A stretch of DNA of 64,000 bases from Gemmatimonadaceae bacterium (GCA_020852815.1 JADZAN010000016.1:1-64000), one strand, 5' to 3'. Shown: positions 19,450 to 28,577, numbered from the stretch's first letter. Numbers and translations are program-made. Notes: generated from the sequence alone by a model not told the origin.

Positions 19450-20658
19450 TTGGCATGTCGCGCTCTCTCCCCGTCCCGTGTCGCCGCGCCAGGCTCGGCG
19501 TCGCGGCGCGCCGCATTCCACCGCTCCCTCGACTCGCGCCGGTGGCGCGGTTCGCGCGGTTCGCGCGGTTCGCGCCGGTCGCTGTGGGGTGTAGTCCTTG
19601 TGCTGGGCGGCGTCTCGTTGCTGCTGGCGGCGCCGGTCGTGGCGCAGGAGCGGGGGAGCAAGGACATGCCGCCGCTCAACGACCGCCCCAACCCGTACCA
19701 GACCATTGCCGGGTGGGCCCGCATGCCCGAGGGGCGGACGTGGGGGTCGACCAGCGCCGTCGAGGTGGATATCGACGGGGAGAGTATCTGGGTGGGGGAG
19801 CGTTGCGGGACGAACAGTTGCGTGGGGTCGACGCTCGACCCGATCCTCAAGTTCGACCGGACGGGGAAGCTGGTCAAAAGCTTTGGTGCAGGACTCATCA
19901 CCTGGCCGCACGGGATTACCGTCGACAAGCAGGGGAACGTCTGGGTCACCGACGGGCAGGACAACCTTCCCCGTCGCCCGCGCGGTGCGCCGGCCGACGC
20001 GCCGCTCCCGCCGGCGCCGGCCAGGGTGATCGGGCACCAGGTGCTCAAGTTCTCCCCTGACGGCAAGCTCCTGATGGCGCTCGGCGCCCCTGGCGGCGGG
20101 AAGGAGCCCAACTATTTCTGGCAGCCCAACGACGTCCTCATCGCGCCCGACGGCGCCATCTTCGTGGCCGAGGGGCACGGCGGGGAGAACTCGCGCATCC
20201 TCAAGTTTGCACCTGACGGGAAGTTCCTCAAGGCGTGGGGGAAGAAGGGAGCGGGGAAGGGCGAGTTCGACCAGCCGCATGCGCTGGCGATGGATTCGCG
20301 CGGGCGCCTCTTTGTCGGCGACCGCTCCAACAACCGCCTGCAGATTTTCGATCAGGAGGGGAACTGGCTCGACGAGTGGTGGCAGTTCTCGCGCGCCAGC
20401 GGGATCGCGATCGACCGGAATGACAACATCTACGTTGCCGACTCCGAGTCGGGGTCGATCGAGCCGTCGCGCAAGGCATGGCTGCGCGGCATCCGCATCG
20501 GCAGCGCGAAGGACGGGAGCGTCAGGGCGTTCATCCCCGATCCCGACGTCAACTCGAACAACACGTCGGCAGCCGAAGGGGTCGCCGTGGACCGGAACGG
20601 CGTGATCTACGGGGCGGAGGTGGGGCCGAAGGCATTGAAGCGCTATGTGAGGAAGTAG
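19450..20658 (+). CDS. Exported NHL-repeat beta-propeller protein
   Basis: A 402-residue exported propeller. A TTG at 19450 is chosen because GAGGAGGG lies seven bases upstream; a frame from 19402 also exists but has no ribosome-binding site. The N-terminus is Arg-rich and contains RGSRGSRGSRRS, written by a nine-base tandem repeat (19548-19578), followed by the hydrophobic segment VVLVLGGVSLLLAAPVVAQ. NHL blades follow: WPHGITVDKQGNVWVTDGQD, QPNDVLIAPDGAIFVAEGHG, QPHALAMDSRGRLFVGDRSN and ASGIAIDRNDNIYVADSES. Such six-bladed propellers bind ligands or act as lyases or lactonases; there is no sign of which. A possible -10 element (TATAGT, 19397-19402) lies just upstream. It resembles the propeller at 26373-27554. 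Confidence 0.82.
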   Translation: MACRALSPSRVAAPGSASRRAAFHRSLDSRRWRGSRGSRGSRRSLWGVVLVLGGVSLLLAAPVVAQERGSKDMPPLNDRPNPYQTIAGWARMPEGRTWGSTSAVEVDIDGESIWVGERCGTNSCVGSTLDPILKFDRTGKLVKSFGAGLITWPHGITVDKQGNVWVTDGQDNLPRRPRGAPADAPLPPAPARVIGHQVLKFSPDGKLLMALGAPGGGKEPNYFWQPNDVLIAPDGAIFVAEGHGGENSRILKFAPDGKFLKAWGKKGAGKGEFDQPHALAMDSRGRLFVGDRSNNRLQIFDQEGNWLDEWWQFSRASGIAIDRNDNIYVADSESGSIEPSRKAWLRGIRIGSAKDGSVRAFIPDPDVNSNNTSAAEGVAVDRNGVIYGAEVGPKALKRYVRK

Positions 20659-20746
20659 GGCGGACGGGGACGGGGGGCTTCCGTCCTGGTTGAATGCAGC
20701 GCGCCACGACGCGATGCATTGCTCCACACACCTGGAGGGCTGAGGC

Positions 20747-21901
20747 ATGACTGGATCCTCGCGGCGGGACTTTCTGGGGGTGGTGGCGTCGGTGGCGGGG
20801 GGGATTGCGTTGTCGCCGTCGGCGGCGCGCTCGGCGGAGGCGCTGGCGCGGAATGGCGTGCGGTTCGATGGGCGGCCGTTTGCGGCTGACGACTACGACT
20901 CCTACGCCAAGCTGGCGTCCAACGAGAACCCGTACGGCCCCACCGAGGTCGTCCTCGCGGCGATGACGGCGGCGTTCAAGTACTCGAATCGCTATTCGTA
21001 CCCCGACGCCAACATCCTCCAGGAGATCGCCCGCTTCCACGGCGTCACGCCCGACCAGGTCCTGCTGGGGGCCGGCTCCGGCGAGTTGCTCTCGGTCGCC
21101 GCGCTCGCCTTCCTGGGCGAAGGGAAGAAGGTCATCGGCGTCGAGCCCACCTTTCACACCGTCTTCCAGTTCGCCGCCGGCGTGCACGCGGAGTCGATCC
21201 AGCTCCCGCTGCTCGCCGACTACTCGCAGGACATCCCGGCCATGATCCGCGCCACGCGTCAGAACTGGCGCGACGTGGGCCTGGTCTACCTCTGCAACCC
21301 GAACAACCCGACCGGGCGTATCGTCTCCGCGCGCGACGTGCAGGCGCTCGTCGATGGCATCCCCGAGGACGTGCCGGTCCTCATCGATGAGGCGTATCAC
21401 CACTTCGTCGAGGATCCGGCGTATGCCTCGTCGCTCCCGTACGTCGCGCAAGGGCGCAACGTGATCGTGACGCGCACCTTCTCGAAGATATCGGGGCTGG
21501 CGGGGATGCGCTTGGGCTACGCCATTGCGCCGCGCTCGCTCATCGCGCGCCTGCGCCCGCACTCCATCGCCAGCATCAACGCCCTCGTGAAGCACGGCGC
21601 CGCCGCCGCGCTCAAGGACGTCGATGGCCAGGCGCACGTGAAGACGGTCAACAACGAACTGCGCGCGCAGACGGTGAAGGCAGTGCAGGGTTTGGGCTAC
21701 GAGGTGCTTCCCAGCGAGGGCAACTTCTTCATGATCGCCATCAAGCGCCCGGTGGTTCCGGTCATCGAGCAGTTCAAGGCGAAGGGCGTCCTCGTGGGGC
21801 GCCCCTTCCCACCCATGACGCAGCACCTGCGCGTCTCGGTGGGGACGGCGCAGGAGATGGAGCGATTCATGGCGGCGTTTCGACAAGTCTTTGCGTCCTG
21901 A
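20747..21901 (+). CDS. Tat-exported HisC-like PLP-dependent aminotransferase
   Basis: A 384-residue class I/II aminotransferase closest to histidinol-phosphate aminotransferases. The family motifs are all present: LASNENPYGP (58-67), the PLP-stacking region, CNPNNPTG (183-190), DEAYHHF (214-220) with the pyridoxal-binding aspartate, and TFSKISGLAGMRLGY with the Schiff-base lysine at about K247. The first 35 residues form a twin-arginine signal, SRRDFLG followed by VVASVAGGIALSPSAA. The enzyme would therefore be exported already folded with its cofactor. That is unusual for HisC, so a biosynthetic histidine role is doubtful. The substrate is unknown; D-amino acids or other periplasmic amino compounds are possible. 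A GA-rich repeat array begins four bases after its stop. Confidence 0.85.
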   Translation: MTGSSRRDFLGVVASVAGGIALSPSAARSAEALARNGVRFDGRPFAADDYDSYAKLASNENPYGPTEVVLAAMTAAFKYSNRYSYPDANILQEIARFHGVTPDQVLLGAGSGELLSVAALAFLGEGKKVIGVEPTFHTVFQFAAGVHAESIQLPLLADYSQDIPAMIRATRQNWRDVGLVYLCNPNNPTGRIVSARDVQALVDGIPEDVPVLIDEAYHHFVEDPAYASSLPYVAQGRNVIVTRTFSKISGLAGMRLGYAIAPRSLIARLRPHSIASINALVKHGAAAALKDVDGQAHVKTVNNELRAQTVKAVQGLGYEVLPSEGNFFMIAIKRPVVPVIEQFKAKGVLVGRPFPPMTQHLRVSVGTAQEMERFMAAFRQVFAS

Positions 21902-21904
21902 AGT

Positions 21905-22084
21905 ATGCAGAAGACGAGAAGACGAGAGGACGAGAAGACGAGGGAGGGCGGCGAGCCATGTGGGTTCGCCGCCCTTCTTCTTGTGCTCATTGCGATGAGG
22001 ATGAGGCGCGACGCGCCGCCGCGCGTTCCCTCGTCTTCTCGTCCCCAGCCTTCGCTGGGGCAGGCCTCTCGTCCTCTCGTCTTC
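21905..22084. repeat. Inverted-repeat element of GACGAGA units with embedded hairpin
   Basis: The convergent gap after the HisC-like gene holds a purine array (AAGACGAG/AGGACGAG units, 21905-21943). About 85 bases later comes its complement, CTCGTCTT/CTCGTCCT, at 22030-22084, interrupted by the perfect hairpin CCCCAGC-CTTC-GCTGGGG at 22043-22060. The two arms could pair into a long stem. The layout resembles a MITE or REP/BIME element, but no terminal site duplication was found. Confidence 0.7.
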
Positions 22085-22086
22085 TA

Positions 22087-22108
22087 GCGATAGCGCAAGC
22101 GCTATCGC
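22087..22108 (-). terminator. Hairpin after PQQ dehydrogenase gene
   Basis: A perfect nine-base stem GCGATAGCG/CGCTATCGC with a four-base loop lies directly after the PQQ dehydrogenase stop. A second CGCTATCGC (22114-22122) overlaps the stop codon, so the 14-mer CTTAGGCGATAGCG occurs twice in tandem on the minus strand. There is no T-run, so intrinsic termination is only possible, not clear. Confidence 0.4.
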
Positions 22109-22115
22109 CTAAGCG

Positions 22116-24320
22116 CTATCGCCTAAGTGCCAACGCCGTCAGCGCCGTGCTCGTCCCCGCCCCCGACGCAAAGACGATGTATTGCTTCCCCTTGTGCAGG
22201 AATGTCATCGGCATGGCGGTGGTGCGTGCGGGGATCTTCACGGCTCCCACCTGCTTCCCCGTCACCTTGTCGACGGCGAAGAGTTGCGGCTGCTGGCCGG
22301 GAATGGCGCCGTTGCGGCCGGTGCCGTAGATGACGAGCGTCTTGGTCGTAATGAGTTGCGCCTGGCCGCGCGCGCCAACTGGCGGGAGCTTCACCCCTTC
22401 GAAGAGCGGATCCTTGGTGGTTTGCGGCAGCCACCCGCCGTTGGGGATCCACCACTTCTTGTCGCCGGTGTTGAGATCGTAGGCGGTCACGCCGCCATAC
22501 TCCTTTGGCTTGAGGATGGAAATGCCACCGATGTTGGAGAAGCCGGCGCGCCCCGAGAAGCCATCGCCCTTGAGATCCTCCCTGGGCTTGTAGCCCGGCG
22601 GCGTGGGGAGTGCCCCGGGGAGGCCGCAGGCGTCGTGCGGCGACGAGTAGTTGAACTCGGAGCACGGGTCCTTCTGCAACGAGATGGTGCTCATCCCGGT
22701 CTGCGAGCCTACATAGATCATGCCGGTCTCGGGATCGACCGCGACACCGCCGTCGATGTTCACGCCGCCCGAGGCGCCGGGGTTGTACCATGAGCAGGGG
22801 AGCCCGCTCTTGCCGCCGTCCGACGGCTGGCCGGGAATGTAGTACGGTCCCATGCGGCACTTCTTCGCCAGCTTGAGCGCCGAATCCTTGATGGCCGGCG
22901 TGTAGTCGATCAGGTCACTCTCCTGCAATCCCTGTTGAGCGTACGGCGCCGGCCTGGTGGGAATGGGCTGCGTGGGCCACGCCACTTCGCCGGGCACCTC
23001 GCTGGCCAGGACGGGGGTCTCGACGATGGGCCAGATCGGTTCCCCGGTCACGCGGTCCAGCACGTACAGCCAGCCCTGTTTGGTGGACTGCGCCACGATC
23101 TTGCGCCGCTTTCCGTCGACGGTCACGTCGAGGACGTTAGGCGCCATGGGCGTGTCGTAGTCCCAGATGTCGTGGTGCACGAACTGGTAGTGCCACTTCC
23201 GCTTCCCGGTCCTGGCGTCGATGGCGACGAGCGAGTTGCCGTACAGGTTGGCGCCGGGGCGATGGCCGCCGTACTCGTCCATGAGCGGCATCCCGGTGGG
23301 GACGTAGACGATGCCGAGTTCCGGGTCCGAGGCCCACGTGGCCCACGGATCGACCTTGCCCACGCCGGGCGTCCCGAGCCTGGTTCCGTTCTTCCACGTG
23401 TCGGCGCCGTACTCGCCCGGCTGCGGGATGAGGTTGAACTTCCACAACTGCTTCCCGGTGTGCACGTCGAAGCCGCGCACGAAGCCGTGAATGTTCTTGA
23501 GGCGAATGGGATAGTAGCCGTGGATCGACGAGTTCCCGAGGACGATCACGTCACCCATGATCACCGCCGGGCTGCTGTTGGCGATTTGTCCCTCGGTGGG
23601 GTCGATGCCGATGGTGCCATCGGCGCCGGTCTTCGTCGTCTCGTTCCACGTCTCACCCGGCCGCGCCTTGCGCGCCGGCGCGGCGTCGGAGATGATGAGC
23701 GGACCGGAGTCATCGACGGCGAGTGGCGCCATCGGGTAGCCGAGTCCTTCCATGAGGTCGACGACCCCGTTCTTCCCGAACCTGGGGTCGGGAATACCGG
23801 TCTTGGCGTCGAGCGAGGCCAGGTGATAGCCGGGCGTGATGACGATGACGCGCTCCTCGCGCCCGTCGGTCCAGTAGGCGAGCCCGCGCCCGGCGAACTG
23901 GCGCGGCGCCTTCTGCCAGCGGATCCCTTCATCGAGACGCCACATCCACAACGTCTCCCCCGTCTCGGGGTCGATCGCGGTGGTCACGCGCCGCGTCGTG
24001 GCCACGGTGAAGAGCCGCCCGTTGGCGTACAGCGGCGTGGTGCGGTAGTACTCGTCGGCCCCAAACGCGCCGGAGTTCCAGGTCCACGCCACCTTGAGGG
24101 AGTCGAAGTTGCCGGCGTTGATCTGGTCGAGCGCCGAGTAGCGCGTCCCCCAGGCGTCGGCCGCCCAGTAGCGCCACTCGCCCGGCACGTTGCCGCGCAC
24201 CAGCGCCTTCGCCTGCGAGGCGTTGGACTCGCCGACGCGGGAGAGCAACACCGCGAGCAGCGCCCCGCCGACGACGATCGCCGTCCAGGACGAGCGCCGC
24301 GTGGTCCATCGTGGGTTCAT
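22116..24320 (-). CDS. PQQ-dependent dehydrogenase (quinoprotein), exported
   Basis: A 734-residue periplasmic quinoprotein dehydrogenase. A short basic N-terminus and hydrophobic segment (TAIVVGGALLAVLLSRVG) form a signal or anchor. The mature protein begins with the family hallmark WRYWAADAWGTRYSALDQIN and continues with propeller tryptophan motifs (LKVAWTWNSG, TLWMWRLD, LWKFNLIPQP, WHYQFVHHDIWDYDTP, GWLYVLDRVTGEPIWPI). The protein ends with KQYIVFASGAG. These enzymes oxidise alcohols, aldoses or other hydroxyl compounds and pass electrons to quinone or a cytochrome c. There is no fused haem domain, but the next gene upstream on the same strand ends in a cytochrome c domain, a natural electron acceptor. 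PQQ synthesis genes are not in the window. The substrate is not predictable. Confidence 0.9.
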   Translation of the reverse strand: MNPRWTTRRSSWTAIVVGGALLAVLLSRVGESNASQAKALVRGNVPGEWRYWAADAWGTRYSALDQINAGNFDSLKVAWTWNSGAFGADEYYRTTPLYANGRLFTVATTRRVTTAIDPETGETLWMWRLDEGIRWQKAPRQFAGRGLAYWTDGREERVIVITPGYHLASLDAKTGIPDPRFGKNGVVDLMEGLGYPMAPLAVDDSGPLIISDAAPARKARPGETWNETTKTGADGTIGIDPTEGQIANSSPAVIMGDVIVLGNSSIHGYYPIRLKNIHGFVRGFDVHTGKQLWKFNLIPQPGEYGADTWKNGTRLGTPGVGKVDPWATWASDPELGIVYVPTGMPLMDEYGGHRPGANLYGNSLVAIDARTGKRKWHYQFVHHDIWDYDTPMAPNVLDVTVDGKRRKIVAQSTKQGWLYVLDRVTGEPIWPIVETPVLASEVPGEVAWPTQPIPTRPAPYAQQGLQESDLIDYTPAIKDSALKLAKKCRMGPYYIPGQPSDGGKSGLPCSWYNPGASGGVNIDGGVAVDPETGMIYVGSQTGMSTISLQKDPCSEFNYSSPHDACGLPGALPTPPGYKPREDLKGDGFSGRAGFSNIGGISILKPKEYGGVTAYDLNTGDKKWWIPNGGWLPQTTKDPLFEGVKLPPVGARGQAQLITTKTLVIYGTGRNGAIPGQQPQLFAVDKVTGKQVGAVKIPARTTAMPMTFLHKGKQYIVFASGAGTSTALTALALRR

Positions 24321-24428
24321 GGTCGTTTCGATCCTCGTGCGATGTGGGTCAGGGACCTGCCGGGAACCGCGTCATTCGTCAGCTGCAATCGGTGCTCATC
24401 TCGCGCTCAGCTCGTGCTCAGGTCGCGC

Positions 24429-26198
24429 TCATCTCCCGCTCGTCTCGATGCGAATCCGCTTCGCCGCGACCTGGTCGCTGGGGAGTTCGTCGTCGCCCGA
24501 CGGGAGGCCGTTGAGGCTGAGGATGTACGCCGTCACGTCGGCGTACTCCTCGGGCGTCAGGCTCCCCGGGTTGTTCTTGGGCATCTTCTCCGACATGAAG
24601 GCGAGGAGGTCGGCGAGGAGCTTTCCCCCCCAGGCGTTCTTGAAGACGATGCCGGTATGCGAGGCGGGCGTGTGGCACTCTCGGCAGGTGCCGACATAGA
24701 GGTCCTTGCCGCGCGCTGCCTGCGCATCCGTATACACCCCCTTGAGCGTCGAGCGTATCTCCCCCTGTGCATACGCCGCGCGCGGGAGCGATGCCGCGAA
24801 CGCGCAGGCCAGGATCGCCATCGTCCACCCCGCTGGCTGCGATGGGGACTTCACCAGTCGCGCCACGAGGGCGGCAACTCCCCACAGGACGGCGGCGATG
24901 AGCAGGAGGAGCATCAGCCCACGGACGAGGGTGGCGGCCAGCGCCAGGTCGACGACCGGCCATGTGACATGATACGCGCGCAGCACGCCGAAACGCTCGG
25001 TCATCCAATGCCACGCCTCGTGCGCGACGATGGCCGACGCCACGACGATCGCCGCGCGTTCCGACGGGAGGCTCCGCACGATCCAGGCAATGACCGGGAT
25101 GGAAACCGCCACGACCAGCAGTTGTCCGAGTTCCACGCCGACGTTGAAGGCCAGGAGCGACGCCAGCAAGTGGCGGCCGGCGAACTGGAGCGACTCGCCC
25201 AGCGCGAAGGAGAAGCCGAAGCCATGCACGAGCCCGAAGCCGAAGGCCACGAGCCACCGCTTCTCCAGTCGCGCCCCCAGCATGTTCTCGATCGCCATGA
25301 GCACGATGGAGAGCGCGATGAGGAACTCGATGAGCGGCGGGAACCAGTTGGCCCTCGGCGCCATGCCTAACGCCGACGCGATCAGCGTGAGCGAGTGTGC
25401 GGCGGTGAACGCGGTGACGACGGCGACCAGCGGCCGCAGCCGGCGGAACGGGATGACGAGGCAGAGGAGGAAGAGGAGGTGGTCGAGCCCGCCCAGGATG
25501 TGCGCGAAGCCCAGCCGGACGAACTGCGCCGCCGCCTGCAGCGCGGTGGGGTCGAGGCGCACCAGCCCCGGGTTCCCCACGTACTCGTAGCCACGCACGC
25601 GGCCGTCGGCGGCAACCCAGCGCAGCACGGTGGTGGTGGAGACGCCGAGGTGCGCGAGGAGCGGCCGCACCGAGAAGCGCGACGTCGGTGACTCGATCGC
25701 GTAGTCGAGCACGAGGTCGACCATCGCCTGCCGCCACGGAAGGTCGACGTTGTTGCCGAGCGGCGCCGCATTGGCGTTGGCCACGGCGCGGTCGAACGAC
25801 TCGAACGAGCGATCGCTGGGGAGCGAGAGGTGTGTCGCGGCGATGCGTGGCGCGGCCAGGCGACGATCGCCCTCGTACAACTCGAGATAGCCGGCAATCC
25901 ATAGCGTCGCAGCGTCGGCGAGCTGCGGGGTGAGGCGGGCGATGTCGACGTACTCGCCGCGCAGGAGCGGGAGTTCGAGGTCGCGCAGCGATTCCAGCGG
26001 GACGCGCACGGCCAGCCGCAACCGCTGCGCCTCGGCCCTGGCCAGGAGCTGCACCGTGACGCGCGCCGGCACCTCGTGTCCCCGCAACGGACGCGCGGGC
26101 GCCATCGTCGCGACGCTGGCGAGCAGCGTGGCGGCGAGCGTGCGAACCAGCGTGCGAACGAACGAGCGAGGGCTCGGTGAGGGGCGTGTGAGGTGCAT
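24429..26198 (-). CDS. HupE/UreJ-like membrane protein fused to cytochrome c
   Basis: A 589-residue protein with three parts. Residues 1-45 carry a signal sequence, followed by an extracytoplasmic beta-rich domain to about 220. Residues 230-400 are a multi-helix HupE/UreJ-2-type membrane domain with conserved HILGGLDHLLFLLCLVI, TAAHSLTLI and VHGFGFSFALGE. Further helices (about 405-470) lead to a second hydrophobic segment ending AAYAQ and a cytochrome c domain, with haem site CRECH (505-509) and likely axial Met at 539 (SEKMPKNNPG). HupE-like proteins are associated with metal uptake; here the fusion suggests a membrane-anchored electron carrier. The PQQ dehydrogenase gene lies 108 bases downstream on the same strand. 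The haem domain is a near relative of the free cytochrome at 6522-7088. The domain join is in frame with no sign of an artefact. Confidence 0.85.
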   Translation of the reverse strand: MHLTRPSPSPRSFVRTLVRTLAATLLASVATMAPARPLRGHEVPARVTVQLLARAEAQRLRLAVRVPLESLRDLELPLLRGEYVDIARLTPQLADAATLWIAGYLELYEGDRRLAAPRIAATHLSLPSDRSFESFDRAVANANAAPLGNNVDLPWRQAMVDLVLDYAIESPTSRFSVRPLLAHLGVSTTTVLRWVAADGRVRGYEYVGNPGLVRLDPTALQAAAQFVRLGFAHILGGLDHLLFLLCLVIPFRRLRPLVAVVTAFTAAHSLTLIASALGMAPRANWFPPLIEFLIALSIVLMAIENMLGARLEKRWLVAFGFGLVHGFGFSFALGESLQFAGRHLLASLLAFNVGVELGQLLVVAVSIPVIAWIVRSLPSERAAIVVASAIVAHEAWHWMTERFGVLRAYHVTWPVVDLALAATLVRGLMLLLLIAAVLWGVAALVARLVKSPSQPAGWTMAILACAFAASLPRAAYAQGEIRSTLKGVYTDAQAARGKDLYVGTCRECHTPASHTGIVFKNAWGGKLLADLLAFMSEKMPKNNPGSLTPEEYADVTAYILSLNGLPSGDDELPSDQVAAKRIRIETSGR

Positions 26199-26372
26199 GC
26201 GCGCAGCGAGTCGGAACGCGGCGCCGCCGGCGGCTGGGGTGACGCGCGCGTCTGGACGAGCGGGCGACCGTGAGGGTACGTTGGTCGCCGCTCGCCGCGC
26301 CGACGAACATACACGCCCCCCTCGCGCGGGACAGGGGCGACGCCATGCAACTCGACAGGAGCCGGGCCGGAT

Positions 26373-27554
26373 ATGATCCGTTCGCGGAAGCTGCTAGGGG
26401 CCACGGTGCTGGGCGCATCCATCGTCGCGCTCGGCGCGGGGCAGCGGGCGCTGCAAGGGGCGGCGCAGGGAGCGTCGGCGCAGGCCCCCTCGTTCGAGGT
26501 CGATCCCTATTGGCCGCAGCCGCTGCCTAACCATTGGGTGCTCGGCTCTGTGATTGGCGTGGGCGTCGACGCCCGCGACCATGTCTTCATCGTGCATCGG
26601 CAGCAGACGCTCAACGAGCGCACGGAGATCCTGAAGGGTGATGCGGCCAGGAGTGGCGAGTGCTGCGTCGCTGCCCCGCCCGTCCTCGAGTTCTCGCCCG
26701 ACGGCAAGCTGGTCAACGCGTGGGGGGGGCCCGGTGACGGCTACGTGTGGCCCGAGTCCAACCACGGCATCGCCATTGACCACAAGGACAACGTCTGGAT
26801 TGGCGGCAACGGGAACGGCGACTCGCACATCCTCAAGTTCACGCACGAGGGGAAGCTGCTGCAGCAGATCGGCATCCCGGGGAAGGGGGCCAGTTCCAGC
26901 GCCACGGACCACTTCGGACGCGTGGCGAAGATCTCCTTCGACGCCGCCGCCAACGAGGCCTACATCTCCGACGGCTACAGCAACAAGCGTGTCGCGGTGC
27001 TCGACATGAACAGCGGGGCGGTGAAGCGCTTCTGGGGGGCGTACGGCAACAAGCCCGACGACGCCAACCTTGGCCCCTACAACCCCGATGCGCCACTGGC
27101 CCAGCAGTTCCGGAACCCGGTGCACTGCGCCGAGCCGAGTAACGACGGGTTGGTCTATGTGTGCGACCGGCCTAACGATCGCATCCAGGTCTTCCAGAAG
27201 GACGGCAAGTTCGTCAAGGAAGTGCGCATCGCGCCGAAGACGCTGGGTGATGGTTCCGTGTGGGACATTGCCTTCTCCAAGGACCGGGAGCAGAAGTACA
27301 TCTACCTCGCCGACGGCAAGAACGAGAAGGTGTACATCATCGAACGGAAGACGCTCGAGATCCTCACCAGCTTTGGCGACGGCGGGCGCCAGCCCGGGCA
27401 GTTCTTCGCGGTGCACTCCATCGCGACGGACTCGAAGGGGAACATCTACACCACCGAGACTTACGAGGGAAAGCGCCTGCAGAAGTTCGCCTACAAGGGA
27501 CTGGCGCCGGTGACCGGAAAGAATCGCGGGGTGCCGTGGCCGGTTCGGCGGTGA
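26373..27554 (+). CDS. Exported NHL-repeat beta-propeller protein
   Basis: A 393-residue exported propeller of the NHL/peptidyl-alpha-hydroxyglycine-lyase-like type. A signal peptide (MIRSRKLLGATVLGASIVALGAG) is followed by six blades, for example SVIGVGVDARDHVFIVHRQQ, ESNHGIAIDHKDNVWIGGNG, DGLVYVCDRPNDRIQVF and HSIATDSKGNIYTTETYEG. It contains the paired cysteines GECC (around 91-94). The gene is divergent from the HupE-cytochrome fusion (174-base gap), so both may share control. Propellers of this type are frequent beside PQQ dehydrogenases in this lineage, but no catalytic function can be assigned. It is a paralogue of the protein at 19450-20658, with similar blade sequences. Confidence 0.85.
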   Translation: MIRSRKLLGATVLGASIVALGAGQRALQGAAQGASAQAPSFEVDPYWPQPLPNHWVLGSVIGVGVDARDHVFIVHRQQTLNERTEILKGDAARSGECCVAAPPVLEFSPDGKLVNAWGGPGDGYVWPESNHGIAIDHKDNVWIGGNGNGDSHILKFTHEGKLLQQIGIPGKGASSSATDHFGRVAKISFDAAANEAYISDGYSNKRVAVLDMNSGAVKRFWGAYGNKPDDANLGPYNPDAPLAQQFRNPVHCAEPSNDGLVYVCDRPNDRIQVFQKDGKFVKEVRIAPKTLGDGSVWDIAFSKDREQKYIYLADGKNEKVYIIERKTLEILTSFGDGGRQPGQFFAVHSIATDSKGNIYTTETYEGKRLQKFAYKGLAPVTGKNRGVPWPVRR

Positions 27555-27792
27555 GGCTTGGGCGGAGGATGATTGGACATTGGGCGGGCGCTGGGTATCG
27601 CGCCCGTCTTCTCGTGCCGGGAAGGTGGGCGTGGGGGCCACCAAGCCCATAAGGCTTCCCCATTCGATTCGGGGTGGACCGCCTCGGGTGCACTGCGCGC
27701 AACGTGAAACGCCCGCGCCCCTCACCCGTAGTGGAAGCGCACCCATCGAAAGCCATCGCTCGAACGGTCGCCGGCGCGCACGCACGGAGCCG

Positions 27793-27821
27793 TAGACCAT
27801 TCGCGAGAGGGCTGGTACTAT
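27793..27821 (+). promoter_or_regulatory. Possible sigma-70-type promoter
   Basis: The 324-base gap 27555-27878 holds little else. TAGACC and TACTAT are spaced 17 bases apart, with an extended TG one base before the -10 hexamer. The fit is four of six bases in each hexamer. It would drive the coiled-coil membrane protein gene that follows. Confidence 0.3.
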
Positions 27822-27878
27822 CCTCGGCCGCGCCCGTGCACGGGCGTCCGTGGAACCGTGACGAGACTCGAGGCTCGC

Positions 27879-28559
27879 ATGCAGCAGGTTCAATTACCAG
27901 CGCCGCCAACTCTCCCCCCGCCGCCGCCACTCCCCGCGGCCCCGAACGTCGCCGGGCAGACGGTGGTCGGAGGCACCCCCGTGCCGACCACCGCGTCGGC
28001 CAGCGAGGTGTACGAGGCCATGAAGGCGCAGCGAAACGAGTTGCAGCGGCAACTCGGCCAGCTCGAGGAGAAGCGGCGCGCCATTGCGTCGCGACTGCGC
28101 GAAGGCGAGGTCTCCGGCGCCGACAAGACCGGGCTCGAGGCACGCCTCACCGACCTCGATGCGCAGATCACCGAGATGTACAAGACGCTCGGCGTCGCCA
28201 ACGACCAGGTGGCGCGCGCGGCGGCGCAGCCCGGCGCCGTCGTGCCCGATTTTCCGCAGCGCGTCGGCCCGCCCGAGGAAGTCATCGTCATGGGATTCGT
28301 CCTCGCGATGACCATGATCCTCCCCATCTCCATCGCCATCGCGCGGCGCATCTGGCGGCGCGGCAGCGCGCCGGCAACCGCTCCCATCTCGCGCGAAATG
28401 GACGAGCGTATGTCCCGGCTGGAGCAGGCCATGGACGCTGTGGCGGTCGAGGTGGAGCGGGTAGGCGAGGGGCAGCGCTACATGACGCGCGTGCTGGGGT
28501 CGGGGGCGGCAGAACCGCTGGCGGTGCGCGCACGCGAGGGGATCGAGGTCCCGCGTTAG
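27879..28559 (+). CDS. Coiled-coil single-pass membrane protein of unknown function
   Basis: A 226-residue protein that I do not recognise. The ATG at 27879 is preferred; a GTG at 27858 would add seven residues. It opens with a Pro-rich stretch (LPPPPPLPAAP), then a long charged coiled coil (about 45-110, EVYEAMKAQRNELQRQLGQL onward). One membrane helix follows (EEVIVMGFVLAMTMILPISIAI, about 132-153), then a second short helical segment (ISREMDERMSRLEQAMDAVAVEVERV). The order suggests an anchored oligomeric protein with coiled coils on both sides. It ends in a TAG that lies inside a GTTAGG word and is 18 bases from the next gene, so the two may be co-transcribed. Confidence 0.65.
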   Translation: MQQVQLPAPPTLPPPPPLPAAPNVAGQTVVGGTPVPTTASASEVYEAMKAQRNELQRQLGQLEEKRRAIASRLREGEVSGADKTGLEARLTDLDAQITEMYKTLGVANDQVARAAAQPGAVVPDFPQRVGPPEEVIVMGFVLAMTMILPISIAIARRIWRRGSAPATAPISREMDERMSRLEQAMDAVAVEVERVGEGQRYMTRVLGSGAAEPLAVRAREGIEVPR

Positions 28560-28577
28560 GGGGTGTAGCTTCGGAGC

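Noticed and set aside
21905-22087. Short plus-strand reading frames in the repeat element
   Set aside because: They consist of translated GACGAGA/CTCGTC repeats (RREDEKT and similar) and have no gene-like features.
22935-25370. Long open plus-strand reading frame of 811 codons
   Set aside because: It lies opposite the PQQ dehydrogenase and HupE-cytochrome genes, crosses the gap between them and has the Arg/Gly/Pro-rich composition of antisense frames in GC-rich DNA; no domain is visible.
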